Shown here one piece after another: positions 1 to 7,630 of a stretch of 64,000 nt of DNA. Each line of letters begins with the position of its first letter. Position 1 is the stretch's first letter. Location: the NCBI GenBank assembly GCA_020634875.1, contig JACKAX010000007.1:1-64000 (forward strand), given 5' to 3'. Position numbers and translations under genes: made by a program. This stretch comes from Anaerolineales bacterium (lineage in GTDB: Bacteria; Chloroflexota; Anaerolineae; Anaerolineales; JABWBV01). The notes under the pieces were generated by a model that worked only from the letters and a program-made list of their open reading frames with translations, was not told the origin of the DNA and ran no database searches.

Positions 1-611
1 CGCTGAACTTCGTAAAGAACATAATTTTGAACTACCTCCTCCATCACAGAGGAAGCAAAACGAACATTTTCGAGGATGGCCTCATTTTCGGCGGAGGTGC
101 TGTTTTGAGCGATTTTTTCACCCATCTGGTCAACCGTTTCTCGCAAAGATTGCAAGGTCCTGAGAATCAAGTCCAACTTAACCATTGCGCGATGGGAATC
201 TGTATTTTCCATCATCCATTCCACCTGGGTGTTGACATTGTCCAGAATTTCGTATTGCCTTCCTGCTGCGAAAGTTTCCTTACCCGAAACAATCTTCCAC
301 ATTTCGGTGTCAATATCCGGCTTGATACTGCCGCTAATACTGTTCGCAGTAGTAATGTTGGTAATGATCGCATCATACTGACGGCTATAACTCAACGCCT
401 GGATCATCGAAATCACATTCGTAATCCCCATGAGAAAAATAACGATGCAAAGGGCAACCAGGATTTTCGTTCGTATGGATAGGTTAATCCCCGCGATATA
501 ATCCGCCAAACGCCCCAAATACTTCAACGGAGATTTGCTTGTTGAATGTGTTTTGGCGCGAATTCTGTTTAAGAATTGCCTGAAATAAAGGGTCACAACT
601 TTCTGGGCCAC
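1..611 (-). CDS. Sensor histidine kinase, N-terminal part (runs off window)
   Basis: Reading the minus strand from a GTG at 611 gives an open frame to the window edge (about 203 residues). The start is set by AGGAG six bases upstream, and an in-frame TAG lies directly before the GTG. The protein begins MAQKVVTLYFRQFLNRIR and has one clear membrane segment (about residues 47-69, core LVALCIVIFLMGITN), followed by a largely helical sensor region with no second membrane segment in view. It lies 61 bp downstream of a YesN-type response regulator on the same strand, the usual arrangement for a two-component pair. The kinase domain itself is outside the window, so the family assignment is inferred from position and the TM-plus-helical sensor layout. 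Confidence 0.7.
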   Translation of the reverse strand, partial: MAQKVVTLYFRQFLNRIRAKTHSTSKSPLKYLGRLADYIAGINLSIRTKILVALCIVIFLMGITNVISMIQALSYSRQYDAIITNITTANSISGSIKPDIDTEMWKIVSGKETFAAGRQYEILDNVNTQVEWMMENTDSHRAMVKLDLILRTLQSLRETVDQMGEKIAQNSTSAENEAILENVRFASSVMEEVVQNYVLYEVQ

Positions 612-672
612 CTAAAACTCCTGAATTTAAGGAGAGTCCCTCTATCCCAATCTCTCCTGTAAAATCTATTGC

Positions 673-2247
673 CTAATTTTGTGCTCGAAATTCGCGGGGT
701 GAAAAACCTGTGTTCTTCTTAAAAACCGTACTGAAGTAGTGTGGGTCGTTATAGCCCACTTCATAAGCAATTTCTGCTGAACGGAGGGTGGTCATCCGCA
801 ACAATTCGCGCGCTTTGTTGATACGCAGTTCCGTAAGATACTCCTTAAACGTTTTCCCAATTTCCTGGCTAAAGATCATACTAAAGTGACTAGCACTGAG
901 ATTGACCTGCGATGCAACTTCGTTGAGGGAAAGTTCGGAGCTTGCATAATTACACTCAAGGTATCGTACTGCCTGATGGATCACGTTATAGTATTGATTA
1001 TTGCATTGGCAATCTCGAAACTTCAGAGCATTGACGAGAATCTTATATACCTGTTCCCGTAATTGTTCGTTCGATTTAACGTGTGTGATCACGGTTTCTA
1101 AAGAATTCAACTCAGGAATCACTTTGTCCATTTCTCCCCCTATTTCATGCGCCAAATTTGCTACAGCCAAAATTAAGTCGACAAAAATATAATTCTTGAT
1201 GAGATTTGATTTTAATGCTCTTTCTCCCAGGGGTTGGAGATATGCGGCATAGAACAATTCGAAATCTTCTTTTGCTCCATAGCGAAGATAATTTTCGATA
1301 GCCGATTTATCCACTTTCAGCCAATCATCATGTTCAATTAACCGGGGGAGTTCGCCCAAATTGAATTCTTCCGAATTCTGAATAATGGCGAGTGCCTCAA
1401 CATAAGACTGACAAATATCTGCAATGCGTTTTTTTGTCGCTCCAAATCCAACAATAAGCTGATAATGCCTCCTTATCCCGGTTTGCTGGATTTCCTCTAA
1501 AAGCACATCGCGTTCTTCTTCCAAATACTCTGGGGTACTGCCTTTCATGATGAGGACTGTTTCCCCCCAATCTCTCTTAAGTAAAAATATGTCTGGGTTT
1601 TTTTCTACGATTGTCATAATTTCCCCTTGAAACTGTTGAATTTCATCGAAATCATACTTTTCAGTACGATCCACGAGTTCTACTTTTAGAATTACAACCA
1701 AATAATAGCGAGCGCTCAGATCGATGCCTAAAGATTGCCCCTTTTCAATTGCCTCTACAGGCGAAACTGCCCCGACCAGTAGCTTAAACAGTAACCTATC
1801 GCGGAGGATTGCTCGATTCTCTGCGACTTGCGCTTGAAGGTTTTTCAAGTTGTTTTGTTCAAATTGTTCATGATCCAATTGGGTTTTGAGTTTTTGCAGC
1901 GCATTTTGCAGCTTTTGAACCGTAACTGGCTTTAAGAGATAGTCTGTGACTCCCAAGTGGATCGCCCGCTGGGCATACTCAAATTCATCATGCCCGCTCA
2001 GAACGATAATCTTTACCCAGGGCATCCGCTCGCGGACAATCTTGCTTAACTGCAAACCATCCATAAATGGCATTTTGATATCCGTGAGCAAAACATCAGG
2101 TTGAGTCGTATGTAGCAGTGGCAAAGCCATCTCCCCATCGGTCGCCTCCCCACAGAATTCAAACCCACTAGCCTGCCAATCGACATTATCCCTGATTCCC
2201 TCACGCGTAATTACTTCGTCTTCAACAAAAAAAACTTTGTATGACAT
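673..2247 (-). CDS. YesN-like response regulator, receiver plus AraC DNA-binding domain
   Basis: 524 residues. The N-terminal receiver has the acidic pocket (VFFVEDE, D10) and the phospho-acceptor D56 in DVLLTDIKMPFMDG, then the conserved lysine in YLLKPV. After a coiled-coil stretch (KLKTQLDHEQFEQNNLKNL) comes a central region of about 250 residues without a recognised domain. The last 100 residues are a double helix-turn-helix of AraC type (NLSASHFSMIFSQEIGKTF, then ARELLRMTTLRSAEIAYEVG and the DPHYFSTVFKKNTG signature). This is the standard YesN architecture: an activator phosphorylated by a membrane kinase, often controlling sugar uptake. The kinase gene follows 61 bp downstream. No transporter is visible here, so the regulon is unknown. 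Confidence 0.92.
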   Translation of the reverse strand: MSYKVFFVEDEVITREGIRDNVDWQASGFEFCGEATDGEMALPLLHTTQPDVLLTDIKMPFMDGLQLSKIVRERMPWVKIIVLSGHDEFEYAQRAIHLGVTDYLLKPVTVQKLQNALQKLKTQLDHEQFEQNNLKNLQAQVAENRAILRDRLLFKLLVGAVSPVEAIEKGQSLGIDLSARYYLVVILKVELVDRTEKYDFDEIQQFQGEIMTIVEKNPDIFLLKRDWGETVLIMKGSTPEYLEEERDVLLEEIQQTGIRRHYQLIVGFGATKKRIADICQSYVEALAIIQNSEEFNLGELPRLIEHDDWLKVDKSAIENYLRYGAKEDFELFYAAYLQPLGERALKSNLIKNYIFVDLILAVANLAHEIGGEMDKVIPELNSLETVITHVKSNEQLREQVYKILVNALKFRDCQCNNQYYNVIHQAVRYLECNYASSELSLNEVASQVNLSASHFSMIFSQEIGKTFKEYLTELRINKARELLRMTTLRSAEIAYEVGYNDPHYFSTVFKKNTGFSPREFRAQN

Positions 2248-2804
2248 CGTTTAATCCTTTGTCTTTTAGGGAAATGCCGAGGAGTGGCAATTTCTTCAAT
2301 TTCAGTTCGAAATGGTAAAACATATTCGTTATTGGTTTCGTTATCGGTAACACGGTAACGAAAATTTTAACTTGTGTCAAGGGGGTAACTAAAATTAAGG
2401 AAATAAGAGAGGCTAATGGAGATATGCTCTGACATACTAATTTCTCTGGAACCCCTCCCAATTTTTGTGGCGGTGAGGAAACTTGTGCATCTGATATCTT
2501 CTTGGGCTATTGTTAGCCCTTCAAATTGATCCGCTAAATTTCTTCCAGATGCCCCTTGATTTTGATTCTGTGAAATGGGTCCTTCCAAATAAGCGGGGTA
2601 ACTCCAGCCCCTTCAATATAGCTCAAAACGGCTTCTTTGGTTTGACCGTTTTCCTGCTCCCCGATGCGGTATACTTCACAACCATCGCAAAGTAACGGTA
2701 GGGTATACACGGTAAATAGGTTAGATAAAGTAGATACGTAAATAAGGTATCTACCCCATGTACCGCATTTACCTTATCTACCTTATCTCCCCCCAGGACT
2801 CCCC
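2248..2804. other. Intergenic region between the divergent response regulator and recJ
   Basis: No convincing gene. On the minus strand a TTGACA (plus coordinates 2375-2380) could be a -35 box for the response regulator, but the matching -10 is weak. Between them and the gene lie repeated half-sites of CGTTAYCGG type (2325-2360), a plausible operator. Nearer recJ, 2700-2790 is an AT-rich stretch of short direct and inverted repeats built from variants of AGGTAGATAAGGTAAA. Confidence 0.5.
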
Positions 2805-4520
2805 ATGCCCACCCTCTCCAAACGCTGGCAACTCGCCGCCCCCCTCACCCCCGAAGCCGACCACGCCCTCAACCGTTTTCATCCCGTCACCCGCCAAATT
2901 TTGTTCAACCGTGGCCTGTCCACCGTCGAAGGCGCGGACTATTTTCTCCGCGCTGCCCCGCCGGATGTTACTGACCCCTTCCTGCTCCTGGATATGGATG
3001 TCGCCATCGAACGCATCCTCTATGCCCTTGAAAACAACCAACCCCTCGCCGTGTACGGGGACTACGATGCCGACGGGGTCACAGCAACCGCCCTCATGGT
3101 GCAAACGCTCACTGCACTCGGGGCCAATGTTATGGCCTATATTCCCAACCGCTTTGACGAAGGTTACGGCCTTAATAACGACGCCCTCACACAACTGCAA
3201 AACGATGGCATTCAACTCGTCATCAGCGTGGATTGTGGCATCCGTTCGGTGGAAGAAGCCGCCCACGCGAAAACAATCGGCCTAGATTTGATCATTACCG
3301 ATCACCACACCCCTGGCGATGAACTCCCCGCTGCCCTCGCCGTCATCAATCCCAAACGCCCCGGCGACCCCTACCCGGACAAAGACCTCGCGGGCGTGGG
3401 CACGGCCTACAAAGTCGCCACCGCCCTCGTCACCCGCTTTGCCGAACGCGTTCGCTCCCCTAATTTTAGTCTGGAAGAAGTGCAAGACCTCGTCGCAGTC
3501 GGCACCGTGGCCGATCTCGTGCCACTAATCGGGGAAAATCGTTCGCTCGTGCGAGCGGGTCTGCGCCGTTTGCGGACGCCCCAACGCCAAGGAATGCTTT
3601 CCCTGATGGGCGTTGCAAGCATCACCGCCGGGCGGATCACCGCGACGGACATTGGTTTTGGCATTGGTCCCCGGCTCAATGCGGCGGGGCGGCTGGATTC
3701 GGCCCTTTCCGCTTATGAACTGCTCACCACGCGCGACGTATTCCGCGCGGGGCAAATCGCTCAATTTCTCGACAATCAAAATCGCGAACGACAGAAGCTC
3801 ACCCGCGACATGCAAGCCCTGGCTGAAGAAATCGCCGTCCCCGACGGGGAAACGCCCTATCTGCTTTTCGCTGCCCACACGGACTTCAATCCCGGAGTCG
3901 TGGGCCTGGCCGCGGCCCGTTTGACCGAACAATATTACCGCCCTGCCATTGTCGCCCACCAAGACGCCGACCACACGCGTGGCTCGTGCCGTTCGATTGC
4001 AGAATTCCACATCACTGCCGCACTCGATCAATGCCAGGATTTGCTCCTTCGCCATGGGGGACACGCTGCCGCCGCCGGGTTCACGGTCTCGAACGAAAAT
4101 CTCCCCGCCCTTGTGGAACGTCTCCAGCAAATTGCTTCCGAACAACTCTCCGGCGAAGACCTGCGTCCCATTCTCAATGCCGATGTCGAAGTGCAACTCG
4201 CCGACCTGAATATGGAATTACTCAAAGAACTCGACCTGCTCCAGCCGACCGGATATGGTAATCCCGATCCGTTGTTCGTCGCCCGCGGGGTGAAAGTGGT
4301 CAACTCCCGTCCAGTTGGGCGCGACGCCTCTCATCTCAAACTCTCCCTGGGCGATGGCAGAAAAGTAATGGACGCGATTGCCTTTAAGTTTGGCGACTGG
4401 CAGAAGAACATGCCCCCGCGTGTGGATGTGGCATTTACTTTCGAGCGAAATGAATGGCAGGGGTATGTTAATTTGCAGTTGAATGTACGTGATATGAAAG
4501 CGACAGGAGAGGCGTGGTAA
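2805..4520 (+). CDS. recJ: Single-stranded-DNA-specific exonuclease RecJ
   Basis: 571 residues, the full family length. It degrades single-stranded DNA 5' to 3' in recombinational and mismatch repair. The DHH domain shows its metal motifs in order: VYGDYDADGVTATALM, then VISVDCGIRS, then LIITDHHTPGDELP with the signature DHH. The AGVGTAYK motif follows. The DHHA1 domain is recognisable by GVVGLAAARLTEQYYRPAIV and GSCRSI...LLLRHGGHAAAAGF, and the C-terminal OB-like domain by NARPVG-type residues (VNSRPVGRDASHLKL). The ATG at 2805 follows a CAGGA. The gene stands alone between a divergent regulator and a convergent protease, with terminators behind it. Confidence 0.96.
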   Translation: MPTLSKRWQLAAPLTPEADHALNRFHPVTRQILFNRGLSTVEGADYFLRAAPPDVTDPFLLLDMDVAIERILYALENNQPLAVYGDYDADGVTATALMVQTLTALGANVMAYIPNRFDEGYGLNNDALTQLQNDGIQLVISVDCGIRSVEEAAHAKTIGLDLIITDHHTPGDELPAALAVINPKRPGDPYPDKDLAGVGTAYKVATALVTRFAERVRSPNFSLEEVQDLVAVGTVADLVPLIGENRSLVRAGLRRLRTPQRQGMLSLMGVASITAGRITATDIGFGIGPRLNAAGRLDSALSAYELLTTRDVFRAGQIAQFLDNQNRERQKLTRDMQALAEEIAVPDGETPYLLFAAHTDFNPGVVGLAAARLTEQYYRPAIVAHQDADHTRGSCRSIAEFHITAALDQCQDLLLRHGGHAAAAGFTVSNENLPALVERLQQIASEQLSGEDLRPILNADVEVQLADLNMELLKELDLLQPTGYGNPDPLFVARGVKVVNSRPVGRDASHLKLSLGDGRKVMDAIAFKFGDWQKNMPPRVDVAFTFERNEWQGYVNLQLNVRDMKATGEAW

Positions 4521-4542
4521 AGAGAAGTCTCATTATTCTCCG

Positions 4543-4584
4543 AAAAAAGAGCCATAGAAAAGTTTTTTTCTATGGCTCTTTTTT
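4543..4584 (+). terminator. Rho-independent terminator of recJ
   Basis: A 19-20 bp inverted repeat (AGAGCCATAG ... CTATGGCTCT flanked by A-run and T-run) lies 22 bp after the recJ stop and ends in six Ts. The A and T tracts on either side mean it could act on both strands. Confidence 0.9.
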
Positions 4585-4618
4585 CGGGCGATACTGAACG
4601 CGGTTTGCACCTTAAACG

Positions 4619-4651
4619 ACAGCCCTCTTGGAATGTTACCAAGAGGGCTGT
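4619..4651 (-). terminator. Likely terminator of the repeat protease gene
   Basis: A perfect 13-bp inverted repeat (ACAGCCCTCTTGG with a 7-base loop) lies 40 bp after the minus-strand protease stop codon. The T-run that follows on the minus strand is short (CGTTT), so it may be weak alone; the recJ terminator beyond it could assist. Confidence 0.7.
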
Positions 4652-4690
4652 CTTCAAAAGGGGGAAAAAGGAGAGAAGGCTTTGACTGAC

Positions 4691-6469
4691 TCAAGGCTCG
4701 TCAATCACATATCCAGCCGAGGCAGAGGAGGCGTTCACATCTGGGGCGACCCCATCCATAAAATTCTGCACGTAAGTTGGCTCAGCATAGAGGGACCCAG
4801 CCCACGGTTCACTACCCGCCCAGGTGCCAAAACCACCCGCCCAGGTGCCGAACCCTCCAGCCCATGTTCCAAACCCGCCTGCCCAGGTGCCAAAGCCCCC
4901 GGCCCACGTGCCAAATCCACCCGCCCAGGTGCCGAAGCCACCCGCCCAGGTACCAAATCCACCGGCCCAGGTGCCGAAACCACCGGCCCAAGTACCGAAA
5001 CCGCCAGCCCAGGTGCCGAAGCCGCCTGTATAAGGGGCATAATCTCCGGCCCAGGTGCCGAAACCCCCAGCCCAGGTGCCGTAATCCCCACCTAGACGGA
5101 AGGTCTGGGTTTCTTCATCATAAAAAGCAAACCCTTCGTAGTGTATATCACCGTTCAAGTCAGCCCAAATATCCATACCGACATTGGCGAGGCCATCCAT
5201 TTCGCCAAATACTGCATCAGGTGCATTTAACCGTCCCATGCCCTGTTGCCAAATACTGTACAACGCCTGATCGTTCGCCAAATCTACCCACGGGAACGCC
5301 GATCCCATCAAGCGGAATTTCACTTGATCCGGAGTAAGGTTCGGGTTCTCAGAAAGCATGAGGGCGACGACCCCAGAGGCTACAGCAGTCGCCTGGGAAG
5401 TGCCTGCCATCGAGAAGTATTTTTTAGGCAGAACATTTTCAGGGTAGGTTTGGGCTAAATAAGTGTTTTCTTTCATCGTCGAAACGATGTGGGCGCCAGG
5501 GGCAACCAGATCAGGTTTCACAAATCCGTCGAGGGTGGGGCCAGCGGCAGAAAACGGGGTGATGTAATCATCGCTCCAATCATTGGGGGTGTAGTTATCC
5601 GTGAAGGCTCCGACCGTGATCACGTAAGGATTATTTCCGGGAACACCAATACTCATCGGGCCAGATCCACCATTTCCTGCTGCGGCGACTACAACAATTC
5701 CAGTTGCCCATAACTGGGTTACAGCCTGATCCAAAGGATCGGCCCAGTAAGGGGACATGGGTGTCGCAACAAGGGAGAGATTTACTACACGGATATTATA
5801 GGTTTCTTTATTTTCAAGCACCCATTGCAACCCCTCGATCACATCCACATAAGTTCCCTGGCCTTCGCCGTCTAAAACACGAACCCCTGCAAGGTTCACG
5901 CCAGGAGCAACACCGTTCCATTCTCCATCACTACTCATTTCGGCATTTGCGATAATGCCTGCAACATGGGTACCATGCCCGCTACTATCTTTCGGATTGT
6001 GCCGGCCTTCCACAAAATCTACCCAAGCGATAATCTTCTCGTCAATGCCAGGGTGATTGGCCAGACCAGTATCCACAACTGCGACCGTTATCCCTTCCCC
6101 GGTCACCCCACCAGCCCAAACAATATCTGCACCAACAACATCGGGATAATCGGTAGCAGGGATTCTATTCTCGCCCGCCGCTTCAACCTTTACATTAAGG
6201 GTTAGCAACACATCGGACATCGTTTGGAGACGGGCTACCGCTCCAGTTGAAAGGTCTGCTGCGACACCATTGATAATCGCTAATCGAGATGTTACTTGCC
6301 CACCAACCTGTTGCACCCGTTGACTGGCAACATCCACATTCGCGGCCTGCACGATATAAGAAATCGTCCCAGCATGTTGAGGGCTTTTAACCATCGCAAG
6401 GGAGGAGCCAAGCATGGTAAGTAAAATGAAAAGAGTAAAAATCACATAGGGAGTTTTTTGCGTTTTCAT
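4691..6469 (-). CDS. Secreted subtilisin-like serine protease (S8) with C-terminal GFGTWAG repeats
   Basis: 592 residues. A signal peptide (residues 1-26, core VIFTLFILLTMLGSSLA) is followed by an inhibitor-like propeptide region (to about 105). The S8 catalytic domain has Asp133 (VAVVDTGLA), His165 (DSSGHGTHVAG), oxyanion Asn266 (AAAGNGG) and Ser358 (SMAGTSQATA), so it should be active. Residues about 461-552 consist of 7-residue units of consensus GFGTWAG: twelve recognisable copies plus one diverged unit (DYAPYTG). A short acidic tail follows. Start: ATG with AGGAG eight bases upstream. The leader carries a cyclic-di-GMP riboswitch and terminator, so synthesis is probably tied to lifestyle switching. 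The role of the repeats is unknown; they may bind the cell surface or a glycan. Confidence 0.93.
   Translation of the reverse strand: MKTQKTPYVIFTLFILLTMLGSSLAMVKSPQHAGTISYIVQAANVDVASQRVQQVGGQVTSRLAIINGVAADLSTGAVARLQTMSDVLLTLNVKVEAAGENRIPATDYPDVVGADIVWAGGVTGEGITVAVVDTGLANHPGIDEKIIAWVDFVEGRHNPKDSSGHGTHVAGIIANAEMSSDGEWNGVAPGVNLAGVRVLDGEGQGTYVDVIEGLQWVLENKETYNIRVVNLSLVATPMSPYWADPLDQAVTQLWATGIVVVAAAGNGGSGPMSIGVPGNNPYVITVGAFTDNYTPNDWSDDYITPFSAAGPTLDGFVKPDLVAPGAHIVSTMKENTYLAQTYPENVLPKKYFSMAGTSQATAVASGVVALMLSENPNLTPDQVKFRLMGSAFPWVDLANDQALYSIWQQGMGRLNAPDAVFGEMDGLANVGMDIWADLNGDIHYEGFAFYDEETQTFRLGGDYGTWAGGFGTWAGDYAPYTGGFGTWAGGFGTWAGGFGTWAGGFGTWAGGFGTWAGGFGTWAGGFGTWAGGFGTWAGGFGTWAGGFGTWAGSEPWAGSLYAEPTYVQNFMDGVAPDVNASSASAGYVIDEP
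4815..5087 (-). repeat. 13 tandem 21-bp units coding for the GFGTWAG repeats
   Basis: Thirteen units of exactly 21 bp, in frame with the protease. Twelve encode a GTWAG-containing heptad; the eleventh counting from 4815 (around 5025-5045) is diverged. Many differences between units are at third positions (GGTGCC, GGTACC, CGTGCC), so the peptide is conserved while the DNA drifts. Array length may vary by slippage. Confidence 0.95.
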
Positions 6470-6486
6470 GGCGTTTCTCCTAGATC

Positions 6487-6515
6487 AAAAAAAAGAGCCT
6501 GGTTTTCCAGGCTCT
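6487..6515 (-). terminator. Riboswitch-linked intrinsic terminator in the protease leader
   Basis: On the minus strand, AGAGCCTGG-AAAA-CCAGGCTCT is followed by a run of eight Ts, then 10 bases later the ribosome binding site of the protease. A full terminator sitting between an aptamer and the gene it precedes is the layout of a transcription-attenuating riboswitch expression platform. Confidence 0.92.
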
Positions 6516-6548
6516 TCTGAGAGTACGCTTTTATATAAAAGTTCTCTC

Positions 6549-6635
6549 TTCGGCGACCTGGCAGTCATAGTCGTTGACACGACGTTAGACCCATAGTTTT
6601 GCGTCACCGGCTTTCACCGGGTTTGCCTTTATCGG
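6549..6635 (-). promoter_or_regulatory. Class I cyclic-di-GMP riboswitch (GEMM-I)
   Basis: Read on the minus strand, the leader contains the conserved GEMM-I parts in order: GGCAAAC (6627-6621), the P2 hairpin CCGGT-GAAA-GCCGG with a GNRA tetraloop, GACGCAAA (the tetraloop-receptor and ligand-pocket strand), a CUAUGGGUCUAA segment, a P3 hairpin GTCGT-GTCA-ACGAC, then TATGACTGCCAGGTCGCCG closing P1. This matches the established consensus closely, including the adenines and guanines known to contact the ligand. It precedes an intrinsic terminator and a secreted protease gene. Whether c-di-GMP turns the gene on or off cannot be decided from sequence alone. Confidence 0.93.
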
Positions 6636-6664
6636 AGGAACAATTGCAAGTTCCTTATGGCTTC

Positions 6665-6692
6665 ATTATAGCGTTTGTCACTTTTTTGTCAA
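6665..6692 (-). promoter_or_regulatory. Consensus promoter of the riboswitch-protease transcript
   Basis: On the minus strand TTGACA (6692-6687), a 16-base spacer and TATAAT (6670-6665) make a perfect two-box housekeeping promoter. Transcription would start near 6658, about 23 bases before the aptamer, leaving the whole riboswitch in a leader of roughly 190 nt. Confidence 0.88.
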
Positions 6693-6915
6693 GAATTCCG
6701 TTTGCAAAAAAAGGGAGGGCAAAATAGGTACAACCTACTATTTCGCATCCCCATCGTAAGAATCCAGGGGAAAATTTTACAGTACTACATCCTGATTTGT
6801 TTTTGTTGACGTACACAGTAAAATAATAAAGAAAGTGGAGAGAGCCTTTAAATTTAGATGTTGCCTGAAATAATGTGGGATCGTGGTTGCATCTTTTCAA
6901 GACAGGAGAAATTCC

Positions 6916-7614
6916 ATGAATAAAAGAAATCTTTTTATCCTACTCACCTTAATGGCTGGCTTGATTTTTGCTACTTTTGTTGTGGTTTCTGCCGGCGGAC
7001 TGGTGGAAAAACCTTATGCTGAAGGCGAAGGGGCATTGAGCACCGGGCAGCGTTCGAGTCTGGCTGACCCGGAAAAACCTTATGTTGAGGGCGAAGGAGC
7101 AGTAAGCACGGGTGCTTCCGTCGGCGAAAACTCGGATAAAAATGCGGAACCTGAGGGGATGGAGGGCAGTGCGGGCACAGGCAGCCTGGAGAAAGTGAAT
7201 GCTCATCTTGCCAGCGGGCTTAGCAACCTCGCGATGATCCTTCAATTTTCGGGCGTGTCAGACGATGGAGAACAGGGAAGTTCCAACCGCAAAGAAGCTA
7301 CGTCTATCCACTGCACAAATGTTTACACAGGCAACGTAACTGTCGAAGTGCAAATTTATCAATGGAATGGAACAGATGTTTACACAGGGACAGTGAACAT
7401 GCCGCCCAACCGGACCTTTACCTTCAGCACACAAAACACCACCATTTACTTTGATGATGTTCTCTTAGGCGGCAGCCCAGGAACTCCCGCAATCTTTCAG
7501 GGATCTGGGCGTGTCCTGGCAGACAATCCCGCGGTGGTCTGTTCAGCGCAGGTGCTTGACCCGCTGAATTACCCGCCCGTGTTCGTCGTTGGCCTTGAAA
7601 TGTACCAGCCCTGA
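6916..7614 (+). CDS. Secreted protein of unknown function, paralogue of the next gene
   Basis: 232 residues from the ATG at 6916, chosen because AGGAG lies just upstream and a signal peptide (MNKRNLFILLTLMAGLIFATFVVVSA region) begins there. Residues about 25-105 are a low-complexity linker with two copies of EKPYxEGEGAxSTG. The last 125 residues form a domain starting LQFSGVSDDGEQGS and containing HCTN, QIYQWNGTD and PPNRTFTFSTQNTT, with two Cys that could pair. The same domain is in the next gene at high identity, so the pair arose by duplication. I do not recognise the family; the fold is probably a beta-sandwich. It is divergent from the riboswitch-controlled protease. Confidence 0.85.
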   Translation: MNKRNLFILLTLMAGLIFATFVVVSAGGLVEKPYAEGEGALSTGQRSSLADPEKPYVEGEGAVSTGASVGENSDKNAEPEGMEGSAGTGSLEKVNAHLASGLSNLAMILQFSGVSDDGEQGSSNRKEATSIHCTNVYTGNVTVEVQIYQWNGTDVYTGTVNMPPNRTFTFSTQNTTIYFDDVLLGGSPGTPAIFQGSGRVLADNPAVVCSAQVLDPLNYPPVFVVGLEMYQP

Positions 7615-7630
7615 TCCAGGAGATGCCACT

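Noticed and set aside
27..482. 151-codon plus-strand open frame at the left edge
   Set aside because: Antisense to the sensor kinase, which has a start, ribosome site and membrane segment on the minus strand.
4815..5087. Regular 21-bp repeats that might be a CRISPR array
   Set aside because: There are no spacers; units are contiguous, in frame and code for GFGTWAG heptads in the protease.
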